A stretch of DNA of 64,000 nt. It comes from Bisporella sp. PMI_857. Lineage: Eukaryota > Ascomycota > Leotiomycetes > Helotiales > Helotiaceae. This document shows, piece after piece, positions 1 to 11,990 of this stretch; position 1 is the first letter of the stretch, and each line of letters begins with the position of its first letter. Below the pieces are notes generated by a model, which was not told the origin of the DNA, searched no databases, and saw only the letters and a program-made list of their open reading frames with translations. Where the stretch lies: the NCBI GenBank assembly GCA_021307315.1, contig JAJSPD010000004.1:310001-374000 (forward strand), in the 5' to 3' direction. The position numbers and the translations under genes were made by a program.

Positions 1-1309
1 GCGTAGGAGGGCCAGGCCTCTAGACTTCAGGAGACGGATAACTCCTAGCAACCAAATAACATCCTTTTTGCTCGTACTCGCTCGTCGGATTAGTATAACC
101 ACCTTGTTGCTAAACGATGCCGTTTTATTGCCTCGAAACAGATCGAGTCACAATATTGAACCGCATAATTTTCCTCTAATCGCTAGGTACTGAGAAATAG
201 AAACCAGAGTGCAATCAAGTTAGTCGGCCCTCTTCTTCACGACTCACTAGCTCGTAAGTGAAAAATTAAACACATATCTCTGTGTCTGAAGAATCTGAAG
301 CTCTTCCTGGATATGCATTAGAGCTTCCCACTCATATTTCATAGCCATAACACTACCTCTAAGTCCTCGGTTCCATCTGAAGTGCGATATACGTGGTCTT
401 CGAAACCGCTCAAGAATATATGAATACAGACAATGAATTTAGAGTCGATTTAAGGAATGGCTGGAAGGAAAGAGATATTTATGGTGAAGAGGAATGAGAT
501 TAGAGGAGAGGTAAAGGGGAGGGTTGGTCAGATGATGCGTGAATGGCAGAGCATATATGTTTAGAGAGTTGTGAACGGACATGACGGAGTTGAGGAAGAT
601 GCTGAAGACAAAGAACTCCACAATAAGTTTGGGCTTGCGAAGGGAGAAACATTGTCATCAAGCGAAGATGCAGATGCTTCCTCGCATAAGGGTGAAGTTC
701 CACTGAGCCTCGAGTAGGGAGCTTTTGTGCTCTTGGTCCGTGTAGAAGGTTTGCTATGGTAGAGTTCCTTCCTACGATGACTTGGTCAGGAGGGAGAGTG
801 AAAGTTCACATCTTGATATTTTAAAGAAAAGAGATCGTGGGGACCATGAAACTAAGAAAAGAGAGATCAAGATTATAGATCAAGCGCAAGTTGTATTGGA
901 AAGTTCAATGATTGGTCTGAAATAAGGCGAGATAATGAATAGATGGGACTGTCCACAATAACCGTGCTGTTTGGCAGAGATAGGCAACAAGGAACGCGAT
1001 CGTAAGTATGAACTTTCATTTCACCTACCATTCGCATACTAGTAATTGAAATTGCGCCATAACTCAAGGTAAGCAAGTTCTACTAGATGCGCTCTGGAAG
1101 AGGAATTGTGTGACAAATACCCGAAGCCCGGGAATTATTAATATCCGAACGACATTCAATTTGCCGCTCCTCAATCTGCTATAAACCTTGACACAAGCTT
1201 CAAAATCTCGTAACTCTAATTCGAAAGTATCTATTCCATATTACATATGTTAAATTCTCTGAGCACAGCAACATATAACTCCACTTCAGCAGCAATAAAA
1301 AGCCTCAAA
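1..1309. other. No supported gene; upstream region of the MDR oxidoreductase
   Basis: Only short ORFs without recognisable domains or convincing splice structure are present on either strand. The last few hundred bases are probably the promoter and 5' UTR of the gene that begins at 1310. The left edge of the window may cut another gene, but I see no coding signal there. Confidence 0.5.
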
Positions 1310-2621
1310 ATGGCTAACCAACTCCCCACTACCATGCAAGCCATCACACTTCCATCGGATCCTAAATATAATTTTCAGAATCCATGCAAAGCAGCAGACC
1401 TCTCGCTTACCTCACGCCCCTTTCCAGTGCCATCGCCATCTCAGCACCTGATTCAGATCCACAGCGTCTCAATATCCCCCTACGAACTCACTTGGGCTGG
1501 TTCTTACCCCCCCTTCCACAGATTACCCTACCGCATTCCCTGCCATGACATCGCAGGTACAATCATCTCGCCCCCCGCCTCCTCCCCATTCAAACCCGGG
1601 GACAGGGTCGTCGCATTTCCTCATGTATGATCATATTCCATACTAAATTGTCAACTCTAGCTAAAGAAGCCGGGAGCTCTAGAGCTGTCTCAGGAGCCTC
1701 TTGGCCTTACTGCTTTAGCTTTCTAAACAGCTCAGGTCCCCCAGAACTCTTACTAAGATTAGGCTAATTGGGTGCTAATTCGCTGTAGTGGGGAGGACAA
1801 GGAGGATTAGCTGAGTATGCTGCAGCGGAAGCGTCAGAAATGGCGGTTATTCCTGACGGTATCGGATTCGGGGAGGCGAGTAGCCTTGCGAGGGCGGGAC
1901 TTACTGCGTGGCAGGCGTTGGAGGTGCACTTGGGCAAGCTGGGAGGGGGAGTAGAGGGAAGAAGGGTACTCATTACGGGAGCAACGGGAGCGGTAGGAAG
2001 GGTGCTGATCCAGCTTGTTAGGAGGAAGATTGGAAAAGGAAAGATAGTTGCTGTTGGTGGGGCGGGAATAGAGACTTTGCGGGAATTGGGAGCTGATGTG
2101 GCCCTGCATCATCGCGAGGAGTGGGCTGATGTTGTGAAGAAAGAGGGATTGGGTGAGTATTCTTGTTTTCTTATGATCTGGGATACTTTGAAACTGGAAA
2201 ACCGGGGGATTACTAAGAATAACTTAATTGATGGATGTAAGGCGCTGAAATTGAGTCTCTAGTTGACGTCCTCTTCGACTGTATTGGCGGCCCGACCCTA
2301 ATCAAGTGCTGGGACCTACTGGCTCACTCCGCATCAGTGATTACAGTCGGCACGCCTGCGCCAAAAGATCTCAACATTAACAACATTGAAGGCTTTTCTG
2401 AAGCCTCCAAAACCAAAAATGTCAAAGGATTGTTCTTTATCTTGTCTGGCAACGGAGGGCAACTAGCTCAGATCATGAGTTTGGTGAAGAGTGGCGATCT
2501 TAAGTCTTCAATCAGTCTACGGGTCCCGTTTACAGAGAATACTGTAAGAAATGCTTGGACAAAAGGAGAAAATGGCGGATTGTCTGGGACTGTGGTTGTT
2601 GATGTTAGGAATGGACACTGA
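1310..2621 (+). CDS. Medium-chain dehydrogenase/reductase (quinone oxidoreductase-like)
   Basis: Three exons: 1310-1624, 1789-2152 and 2263-2621, giving about 345 aa. The order is that of the MDR superfamily: a GroES-like N-terminal half with a CHDIAGTI segment and GDRVVAFPH, then a Rossmann half with the nucleotide-binding motif ITGATGAVGRV, and a C-terminal VVVDV strand. The structural zinc cysteine cluster of classical alcohol dehydrogenases is not visible, so an NAD(P)H-dependent quinone or enoyl reductase type is more likely than a zinc alcohol dehydrogenase. The start at 1310 sits in a strong context (AAAATGGCT). An in-frame ATG at 1247 would add 21 residues that do not look like part of the fold. 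Intron 1 is 164 nt, long for this locus, and intron 2 is 110 nt. The substrate cannot be told from sequence. No neighbour suggests a pathway. Confidence 0.8.
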
Positions 2622-3386
2622 GATTGTGTACGACGTTGCGATAGTAGACCATTAATTACTCCCGGATATACCAGTTTTTATTATTTTCTCGATATTTTTA
2701 AAGAATTCTCTGACGGTGTAAAGGGTCTGAGAAAACATCAAGGAACCTAGGTAGGCAACGCCGTTGTAACTGTCTGTATAGTTCGAGAAATATCCCAACA
2801 TCACTTCCATAGTGAGTTTTTGCGCAGCTATGGATATATTTTTCTATACATGTCTAAACTCTAAAGACAAGGACATTCCCCTTGGCAAGAAGAACCACTT
2901 AAAGTGCCTTGAGTTCTAAAAATCCTATATATCTATTTCCGTCGAGCAGGCCAACTTACATTAGGCAGTGAAGGACAAGGAATTCACTGGATTACTCGTC
3001 GTGGCCGCACAGGCCTGGAGGGGTTTCATATATGTTGTTTTCCTGCACGTTGGCAGCGTTGGGTGAGATCTGCTTCGCCACAGGGGACTAATATATTCCA
3101 CGCAGATATGCACATCAGTAACAAAATGTTACGAAAAACCCTGCCGCGAAGAACATGAATCTTGATAAGGTATGTTAGCTTTTTATCTTAGACCTGACTT
3201 GAATGTATTAGTTGGATTAGAGCAATAAGTGTCAAAGGTGTTTGTTACTTGTACATTTTAAGGATTTCATTTACTTGTATCACGCATCGCATAGAAAATA
3301 ACCAAGAAGTAGGGCATCTTCAAGAACTCAAATATTCCAACATCACTAGAGCAGAGAGTAGTATTGGCCAATAAGATATATTCTCA
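2622..3386. other. Intergenic region between convergent genes, no gene seen
   Basis: AT-rich sequence between the 3' ends of the MDR gene (+) and the membrane-protein gene (-). It probably holds both 3' UTRs. No conserved coding segment was seen. Confidence 0.5.
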
Positions 3387-4410
3387 TCAACTACCAAGAT
3401 AGCTGGGTTTCCACCTGACCTCGTTCCTCCTCGCGATCGCAGCGCTACTCGGTATCGGCAAGTCCGGCACCACCGAGAGGCTCCTCTCACTCCTCTCACT
3501 TGTGGGAGTACCCCCAGCTCTTCCTCCAATCACGAGTCCTCTCACTGTATGCCAACTATTCCTCCAGATATCGCCTGGGCGCTGGATATCTGAACCATCA
3601 AGCTCAAAGACGGAGCAGGTAGAGGTATCCAACTGCTTAGGAGATGTATCTAGGTGCGGCATCTGCTGGACCTTTCGACCCTTGCATGTATATTTCTCGT
3701 TGTAGGGGGATTTGATGAGTTGATTTTGTTTCGGTGACTGCGGTGACTGCGATAGCCACTCTAATGGAATTTTCTCGCAATACTGGGTCATTCCTACTTG
3801 TTTCCTTTTCCGTTTGCAAATGCACAAGTAACCCCAGACTAGCAATAGCGACAAGCTAGCTGTGCCAAGAATTAGAAGTGGATATGCCCATGGAGGAAAC
3901 CTGGCGGTTTTCTCTTCCGAATTAGCAGAGTTGGATGTTCCTTTTGCTGAAGAATCACTTGGACCAGTCATGTTCGCCAGCGTAAACCTTTCCGAGAAAT
4001 AAGTTGCCAAAACGCTAGTGTTTGACTTTAGCGAACCTCTTATACCCATGAAGTATGCTTTTTCAGCATTCGATGCTATCGAGGAAGAAATAAAGATAGT
4101 GTAGCGGATAGTTGAAGCATTGAAGACATCTAAGTACCAGGAGTAGAGGTCTACCTGTAGCAAATATGAATTCCTACTCGCCACGATGTCAGGAGGTACT
4201 CACTGATGCAGTAGATGCCCCTGACAGAAGGAGTAGCTCGCAATTATTCATCTGACTGAGGTATAGTGCACTTGCTGAAGGATGAAAGTTTATTTCGAAG
4301 TTACTGCCTCCGTTGACTACTTCGCCCAAGGCTGGAGTTTCAAAGATAGCTTGGGCTATGGCTAGCCGAAGGGGAACGGCGAAAGCAAGGAAACGCCTTA
4401 AAGAATACAT
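3387..4410 (-). CDS. Secreted-type single-pass membrane protein, possible Kre9/KNH-like ectodomain
   Basis: Two exons, 4410-4204 and 4154-3387, joined by a 49-nt intron with a CTGAC branch site; the product is 324 aa. It opens with a signal peptide (MYSLRRFLAFAVPLRLAIAQA). An ectodomain of about 130 residues follows, with pattern P-x2-GEVV-x-GGSNFEI near its start and N-glycosylation sites such as NAS and NTS. A Ser-rich linker leads to one hydrophobic segment (about YPLLILGTASLSLLLVWGY) and then a basic stop-transfer KRKRK, giving a cytosolic tail of about 130 residues. The ectodomain start resembles the beta-sandwich of the Ser/Thr-rich GPI-anchored (Kre9/KNH) family, but the similarity is weak and rests on my reading alone. 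The C-terminus is a tail rather than a GPI signal. A surface receptor or wall-sensing role is only a possibility. Confidence 0.6.
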
Positions 4411-5388
4411 TTTCAATTTGAATTGATGGCGTCGAAGTTTTGAAGGACAGTGCGTTAAGCTCGAAGGTAGACTAGATAAACATCGCTATATAGCTATTAT
4501 ATCTCACCTCAGAAGCAACCACACAAACGAGCTCCAACACAGGTCGTTTCTTGATCATCCTTCAACGAGGCATTGCAAAATAGGCTGAACAAACCCAACG
4601 ACAAGCCTTCAGGATCCTGCGGCCCCTCAATAATTTCAAAGACGCGATTCAAACCGATCGTTTCGTTGGAACCCCAGGGACCTGGGACTCCCCAATTGGC
4701 CGCCCAGGTCAACCAAGGGGTCTACTGTGCCTCTCCCACGTTGATCGCCAAGCTGCGGCGAGGCTGACATCCCATCTAGAACGTCTCATATATTTGATTC
4801 GCTCTTTAACACCCAAATGCATGAACTACATGTTGCATTCTTTGTTCAGTAACTTGCAAAATCGCCTAAAACCGCAGAATCTGCCTTGAGGCTCTATCGT
4901 GACTTGCATCGGCCAGATTATTGCCTAGGTTGTGACGGCATAAACATAAGCTTCGTGCACTCGAACCTGATGTTGAACTGAAATCAAACTCATTGTAAAC
5001 TGGTTCTCGTAGGCATCAGCACACTAAAATTCACCTCACAAATTAAAATCTGAAAAATTGTTGAATATTGAAAAAGGCAACGGTTAGACTCAAGGATATC
5101 GAGGTAACCCATGTATCAAGGCAACAGGACTTTCCATGTGTTGGTACTACAACCGTGGCGCTAGGGCCTTAGCGTGACTTGTGGAAGTCCTTTGTACCTC
5201 CGAGCCACAAGACGGCCATTAGCTGTTCAAGTTGAGGTACCTGTTGGTAAAATCCTGTAAAGAGCCTTGAATTTACACTTGTGCAAGACAGTTTGTGGCG
5301 GGTTTGACACAATAATGTGCCAAGGAGGCAATTGCGAGCTCATATCTTGCGGTTAGGTTGACGCCCAGGAAATGATAATCAGCCTCTA
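4411..5388. other. Intergenic, no supported gene
   Basis: A 67-codon open frame at 4509-4712 on the minus strand (with Trp/Gly-rich WAANWGVPGPWG) lies just upstream of the membrane-protein gene. It could be part of an upstream transcript or a relic, but I recognise no family and it lacks flanking exons. The rest shows no coding signal. Confidence 0.4.
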
Positions 5389-6634
5389 TTATTTGTAGCA
5401 GGTCGTTGGCCACAATGGAAGGTTAGACTTCTTGTAAGCTGAATCAATCACCTTCATTTGCTTTACTGAATCGGCATTTACCCAAACTCCCGTTCCGGTT
5501 CTTCTGCGTATCCTGTCAGCAAATGCTTCAAGCTAGTATCTATTACTTGACTAGTATATATCTCCTTTTCTACCATCTTGCGGTTATAGGGTCTCCTCTT
5601 TTGCGTGTCCATCTAGATTTCTAGAATTTTGTTGTCTACCACTGCTCGAAACGAATGTTCATCCAGGGTGTCGAAACGTTGCCAGCAGTGCGGCCACATA
5701 AAGTTCCAGAGCTATACTGTTGTCTTTTGGACATGTTCTTGCCCTTCTTCGAGACTATCATCTTCAAGCGTAGTCTCCCAATAGCTAGCTTCACGTACTG
5801 GCCACTTAAAGGAGGGCAAAACTCTCATGAACCAAGGCCAGCCATCCTCTTTTATAGCGCTTAGACTTACGCCTATCTCTCTAGCCGCACCATTGCTCCA
5901 TCGCTATTTAGCTTGGACCGTTTTATCACAATTTTGGTCCATATCCTTGGGGTATCAATGTCATATTTACTTTAAGACACATTTCCAGCTCACTGTCCAT
6001 CACCTTCCGTAGAGCGATGGCCATGTAAGTTCCCAGATCCATGAGAGTACCACCAGACAGGTCATACTTGGATATTATGTCGTTAAAAGCAATAATCCTG
6101 GGAAGGACGTGAAGGGTGGCGCATGAACACACAATGCTAGGGCGATCGAGAAGCGATAAGTATTGAGTTACTGGGTGGAATAGCACATAGAACGCTTCGA
6201 GAAGAATGAGCGCGTTAGGCTGAGAGAGAAAAGGGTGACGGAATAGGCTCACTACCTCCTTGGAACTTGACACAGATGGTTTCCCCAGAAGTACGTGTTT
6301 TCAAGCTGCCAAAGCCTATACCGTCCATTCATAGCGTAAACCATTAGGTAGTAGATTATATATCGCATCAATTATTGGGTCACCTAGTAGTCCTATGTCA
6401 AAATATCAGCAAATATCATGTGTCAGACAAGCTAGATTACCACACTCCCTGATATGATCTATGTACGATCGGATTGTTTTGCTTCTTGGCAAATTCTCTT
6501 GCCCGACTGATGTCTCTTGCTGCTACCGCTGCGATGGTGTCCTCAGCGTGCGACTTTGCAAGCCTGAGATACAGCTCCGGAGCAATTGCGGACCCGCCTA
6601 ACAAGCCTATCCAAATTTCATCTGCTAGTTTCAC
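5389..6634 (-). pseudogene. Broken Gfo/Idh/MocA-family oxidoreductase (dihydrodiol/xylose dehydrogenase-like)
   Basis: Reading leftwards from 6634, the family fold can be followed almost end to end. There is a Rossmann start (IGLLGGSAIAPE), AAVAARD, a probable short intron near 6430-6390, then LPNGLRYEWTV and KHVLLGKPSVSS. Next come NALILLEAFY and SGGTLMDLGTY, and a C-terminal part with LWNFM and the ending GVWVNADSVKQMKVIDSAY. The reading frame is interrupted by an in-frame TAG and TGA before KHVLLGKPS, stops and a frame change near 5925, further TAG codons in the 5600-5750 stretch, and another frame change near 5500. The first conserved codons are preceded by GTG rather than ATG. The intact family oxidises sugars or dihydrodiols with NADP. 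This copy cannot encode a full enzyme. Several stops could be C-to-T changes of CAG or CGA, but some look like transversions, so RIP is not shown. Confidence 0.85.
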
Positions 6635-9145
6635 TGGTTGGGGGTGGGTTATAAAATCTTCATGTCCTTTGCAAGAATCGAATAATACCGCTCATGGTAC
6701 TCCCGTTTATCCCAAAGCAGTGCGTAGGCAACATGTATAACAAACGCACGGCTGACGAAACGACAAACAAGAGATACGGGACATGAACCTACAATACGTA
6801 AAATAAGAAATTGCCTCACTTACTTATGTTCCGATCACAGCTAAAATCAGCACCAATTAAACAGTTCTGATCTTGTGCACGGAAGATAACGGCTATCAGA
6901 ATATTGGTGGACGCAATATTAATGTAATTTTTCTGGTGAACAAATTATGGCCTTGGAGCTTGTATTATGTCATCTATCATCAAAGATTCCTGATACTACA
7001 TAAGCAGGATAGTTTAGAAGACCATATAGACTTCGAAACGAATCCCTCTTTTGATGCTTAGTTCATGATTGTTCTAGAAAGTTGATCAACTCAGTCTAGC
7101 GCGTTCATTAAAGACTAAGTCACGAGACTGTCAGTCATATATTCTATCTACTCGAACCACTGCTGGCTTGCTTGCATTGTCTCCGGTTTCGATTTTGCTC
7201 TGTTCTTACATATGGTCGGACTTGCTTTATATTGTACTTGTTGTTCACCGTCTCAACCTATAGTAGTATGGCTTTGACTAAGGCTTTCCTTGCACTATAC
7301 CTTCTTCGTTCTACACCTGTTCTAAGCTACGCACAAAGTGGACGTTGTCACGCAACGTAGAATCTTCCCATTGAGGGCGCGCAGCCAAGAAGAAAATAGT
7401 TAAAAGTAGAAGTTTATTCTAATATAATATTGGATCTCCATATCTTTGTTGTAAATTCTGCATATATACTTTCTTAGAACTGGATTAGTCGAGTTGTTCG
7501 TGCAGCCCTTACTGCGGACTTATTACAGTATCTGCAAGGCCGTTGCTTTGTATGGATGAACAGTCGGTAGTTTTCAAATGCCTTATTATGGGCTGGGAAA
7601 GCGGTTTCGGCTCTGCCTATTGCGGCATTCATGTATACTTTGAATTGTGGGTTCAGATCCTATGAGTATCCATGAAGACCCTGTGGAACACTTGTCTGCC
7701 TTATTTAAATAAATCGATTATTCTTTTTTTAATATGCAAGCTCCACAGCCATATGGAACTGAATAAGATAAGGCATACTTTGTTTCCTCAAAGCTTGCCA
7801 GTAATTACATTGGAGAGTCGGCGTCCAAGCCGCACATGGTTATTGTCCTTTCAAAGCCCACGCCTGCTCCAATAATTATTTTTATCTTTGGCCTGATATT
7901 GGGGTTCCTCTGTAAATCAGCCAAATTCTTCTATCTACGCTAGATTGACCTCTTTATTGTACGCTGCTGGAATTCCCCACTCTGACCACGTTGCACAACA
8001 TAGGTCCATAATGTATAATTGGGGGGAATGACACTATTCTAAGAAAGAGGAAGCTTTCATTACCTTGTTTAGTTACTAGCGACTTATATTGTGTAATGAT
8101 TCACTATGCTATTAGGATTCAGCTTGCACATCCTTTGCTGTCACTTTAGCACCTATGCTGGCAATCGCTTTTGGTTAAGTTGCCAAAGTACTACCACATC
8201 ATTGCCTTGTTCCACAATTAGTCGACAATACCTCGATATGGCAGGCGATTCAGATTTAGTTAAGACCAATCAGCAATCCCATTATGAATGGGCTAAACTA
8301 TCCCTTAGTAACTCGGACTTGGTAGTGTCTTAGTTATAGGCACATACTTCCGAGCCAGTCTGAGCAACCAACTCAAAGAAATGAAGCAAGTCAAATAAAC
8401 CAATTCCATAAAATCATATAAAACTAGGTTCCTAGAGGCTCTTATTCTAAAGAGTCAGCTGTCCCCAGACAATCACCTAATTATCTAGACCTTAGCATCT
8501 ATCATCACATGCCCTAAGTCTCAGGTCAATTAGTAGCCTCGCTACCGCTCATTGCAATTCTCGAGGGCTGAAATACTCCTCCCCAACACGCACCCACATG
8601 AATCTGGAATCTCCACCTTTCCCATGCGAGTACCAACGTACGGCAATCTGTTGCGAAGATGGGCCAAGCGGCTCGGACCCCCATCAGTTGACAGGACAAA
8701 TTAAGCAACTATTCCCAGGCTGTTTTGCCAACAATCGGATAATATATCGGTACAATCAAAGATTCCACCGGACTCAGTTCAAGACATATATACTTGTGCT
8801 TGCAATCATGAGAGGTTATGGAGTTACTATTGGTGGAGAGCAATATGTCACTCGGCAAAAATGGAGCAGCGGAAGATCTTTACGAGTTTCTGAGGCTCCT
8901 TGTGAGAATATGAATAGGTAACTGGCCTACCTTTACCAGAGCGTAGGGCGTATATACAGGGAATAAAATGAGCTTCAAACTTGGAGATTGCTCCCATTTT
9001 GCTCTCGTTACGATATTTCAAGTCATTCATGAATTTTTGTCTAGGAACTGATAACATGCGGAATTACAAGTTCGGAAGTATTCACTAATATCTTCGCACC
9101 TTTGCCACCTTCTCCTGCATGGAATACAGTAGTGTTGAAAATAGC
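6635..9145. other. 2.5-kb gene-poor stretch, nothing supported
   Basis: Only short unsupported ORFs on both strands. A 30-codon plus-strand frame near 7268 begins with a signal-peptide-like run (MALTKAFLALYLLRS) but stops at once and has no credible continuation. Together with the adjacent pseudogene this looks like decayed accessory sequence. Confidence 0.45.
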
Positions 9146-10381
9146 TTATCCATCAAGGGGGCATCCGTGATTGGCGAGAACCCATCCTGTAAGGCGGTTG
9201 GCGATGTCCGAGGAGTAGCAGTGGGTTGCAATTCCCTTGCCAAGGTCATTGCTGGGGTCAACGGACCCGGAGTTATAGAGCCTAGCTGCAATGTAGAATG
9301 CTCTAGATCTTGTGACGCCAAACTGGGCAGTTGCTTCTGTAAACAGCAGTCAGTCCAGTTGTATTGCTTCTAGTTCAAAAATATGCTTACGGTTAATAGT
9401 TTGTGCCAACCCGTCACCCGATGCAGTTCCAGCTGTTCCATCACGAACCATCAAAGTGATCTGGTGAAATAAGTATGGTTTCAGTATTTAGAGGTGAGGA
9501 GCTTACATCTTTGTCAGGGCAGGGATTCTTGATGGTTCCAGTACGACTATAAATTGATTAGAACCAGTGGCACCGCAGTATTTTCCTCATGACTGTGTCA
9601 TAATGTGGAAATTTTACTTACTCGCTATGGCAAGTGCCATCTCCGTTGTGGCTTTGCATCAAGCCAGGGTTTCTCACACCATTATCAGTAGTGGGAACCT
9701 GCATTTTAAGTCAGTTTGTGTTCGCAATATCTCGAGTATATAAACTACTCACCCTGACACAGCCGCCGGATTCCTGGATAATGACAGCGAGAACGAAGCG
9801 GTGATCTACTTTAGTCTCAAGCGCGATCTGTTGAATTGCATTGTATATTGCGCCAATCTCAGGACCCTAAAATGGCTCATATTAGTGAAAGCCAAAGGGA
9901 AATTCATTGAAAGTACTATGGCAGAGTGAGTAGCGTACGCTATCATCAGCACCCCAACCGTTCCAGCCGCAAGATTGACTCATAATAACTTTATTGTTAT
10001 TAAACATTTGTTCAAAGCTGACCCATTGGTCTTTTGTTGGCCTGTAACATATTAGTTTTGACCTGGGTTGAACAGGGTGGCATTTGATACATACCATCCA
10101 GCTTCAAGTGAGCCATCTCCTCTATACATGACATATCTATCAGACCCAGCACCAATACCGTCGTTGTTATTGATAGAAGAGACTGCGGCGCCTCCAGTGA
10201 CAACTCCACCAGTGGCTTGAATAGAGAACTCAGCGGACTCCGAGCTGTTTCTCATGAAGTTTCCACTTTTATTTCCAAAGAAGGGGATTGAAGTACTTCT
10301 GGAAGTCTTGAAGTTCTCATCACGGAACGGAGTAGCTGTTGCAAGTGCTGCAAATGCTAAGACTGCTGGAAAGAAGACCAT
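9146..10381 (-). CDS. Secreted lysozyme-like (SLT/transglycosylase-fold) protein
   Basis: Seven exons on the minus strand: 10381-10095, 10041-9939, 9866-9753, 9698-9622, 9546-9507, 9460-9391 and 9336-9146. All six introns (46-75 nt) have GT-AG ends, and the 882-nt CDS closes in frame as 293 aa. Residues 1-18 form a signal peptide ([16 protein letters not shown]), followed by a Ser-rich segment. The catalytic-looking core carries [10 protein letters not shown] (residues about 156-166, the expected lysozyme-fold Glu followed by Ser), then [10 protein letters not shown], the counterpart of the GLMQ motif of soluble lytic transglycosylases, and later [10 protein letters not shown]. The last exon has helix-rich [13 protein letters not shown] and cysteine pairs. 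The family probably cleaves a beta-1,4 amino-sugar polymer outside the cell. Whether the target is bacterial peptidoglycan or chitin-type polymer cannot be told here. Exon 5 is only 40 nt. Confidence 0.75.
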
Positions 10382-11990
10382 TTTGAGAATCCAAAGTTTG
10401 AATTGAGAAGACAGAGTTGAAGAATGGAGGGCTAAAGAGTCTTTGGAGCTTTTCTGCGATGCAGTTGACTACTTACTTATATATTACTCGGCTCTCTCAA
10501 GCGTTAATGCCCTCTTTTGGCTTTCGTAAATCATCGTCAGATTGTGGCCGGCCATTGCCACCACAACGTTCATACCCTGTCTTTTGCCATTACTATTTCT
10601 AGGCATAGTACACCGCTACGTCTCCTAATGGGTAGACGCAACAGAGCTTACAATTTCAATAGCGGAAAGCCTCTTGATGAAAAAGAATATGCCCAAAATG
10701 GACAGTATCAGGCTACGGAAGGGCTCCCTCACTCGCTCTGCGAATGGCTATGTAACTTTGGTGATGCAGAATACATAGCCAAGCTCTTTACGTTAACGTT
10801 ACTCTCAAACTCGGCCTTTTAGTCTTTCATAAACTGAGATATGCCTCATGACACTGTGCTCATGGGCAATGTTGCTGGCGTAAGCAATCGTAAATTGCCT
10901 TATACAGCGACAACAGGCGTCGTATTCCACTACATGCTGCCATTGATTCGATACAACGTTCAGTGATCACTTACTATATAATTGATTTCCACGGTTCTAG
11001 ATTAAAGATCGATGTGGAGTACACCAATGACTTTCATGTCCAGTGCTACCATATCCGGGTTTCGCACTAGCTTCGCTTATTGTCAATACGAAGATGAGAT
11101 TCACGGCTGGCAGCAACCGTCAGCATGAGGTACGCCTTTTCACCCGAGTTTCATGCACACGTGAGCAATTTTATTTATCATCAACAATTGCGGCAACATA
11201 TTAGAAAATAATTGATTCCGACTGAGCTATGCGAAAGTAATTTACTGCCTAGTGGTGATTATTCTAAGCTCAATCTCTATGAACTTCAATTTTACACCCT
11301 GATGTATCTTTACACTTGCTGATGGTAGTTTAAGCTTCCTTGGTGGTTCCGCGATTTAAGGTTTGAGGATCGATCTGCATAATCGAATAAGCTTAATATC
11401 AGACCCGGAGATTTCGCCTGCTTGATCGGATGGGAGGCCTGTAGGTCTTGGCTAAAGTGAATGCAACTTACCATCTTGGGACAATAACGGCGCGGTCAGC
11501 ATCTACAAAGGCTACCCTGTATGCCCGAAGTGATCAATGACATATGAAGAAATCTCCTTTGACTCGTGAAAAGAAACTCTACTAAGCATTTAGCGGCCGA
11601 CAATATATTCATTAGGCAGGTATGCCCAGAAGTCGTCCAATAGGCGTTCTTACTGCACTTTCAATGTGATCACTAAACTCTTTTCGGGCTACACATGTAC
11701 ATAAAATAGATTACATTCCTAACTAATCATGCATTTGCTTATGGGAATATGGAGAGGTATCTTACAAAAACATTTGAGAGGCTAGAACCTCGAGGACGCC
11801 AAATTTGCTGATGTAAGCTACATGCCGTAGTATCTGGTGCTCACCTACGGACTAGAAACAAATTCCATTAGGTGCCCGAGTTATAGCCTACTCTCATCAT
11901 GGTGTTGTTCTGGATACGAGCTGCAGTATATACATTGCCCTCTACCTACAGTGACAGCCATTGGATTCCACTTTGTCCCTATTCTGCATC
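10382..11990. other. Divergent intergenic region between lysozyme-like and GH55 genes
   Basis: 1.6 kb lying between the 5' ends of two secreted hydrolase genes. No coding segment was recognised. It must hold both promoters. I did not find a convincing shared operator. Confidence 0.5.

Noticed and set aside
5389..6634. RIP (C-to-T repeat mutation) as the cause of the pseudogene stops
   Set aside because: Some stops fit C-to-T changes, but frame changes and probable transversions also occur, and no second copy is in the window for comparison.
7560..7670. Possible tRNA with a GGTTCAGATCC-like B box
   Set aside because: No matching A box or acceptor stem could be paired upstream.
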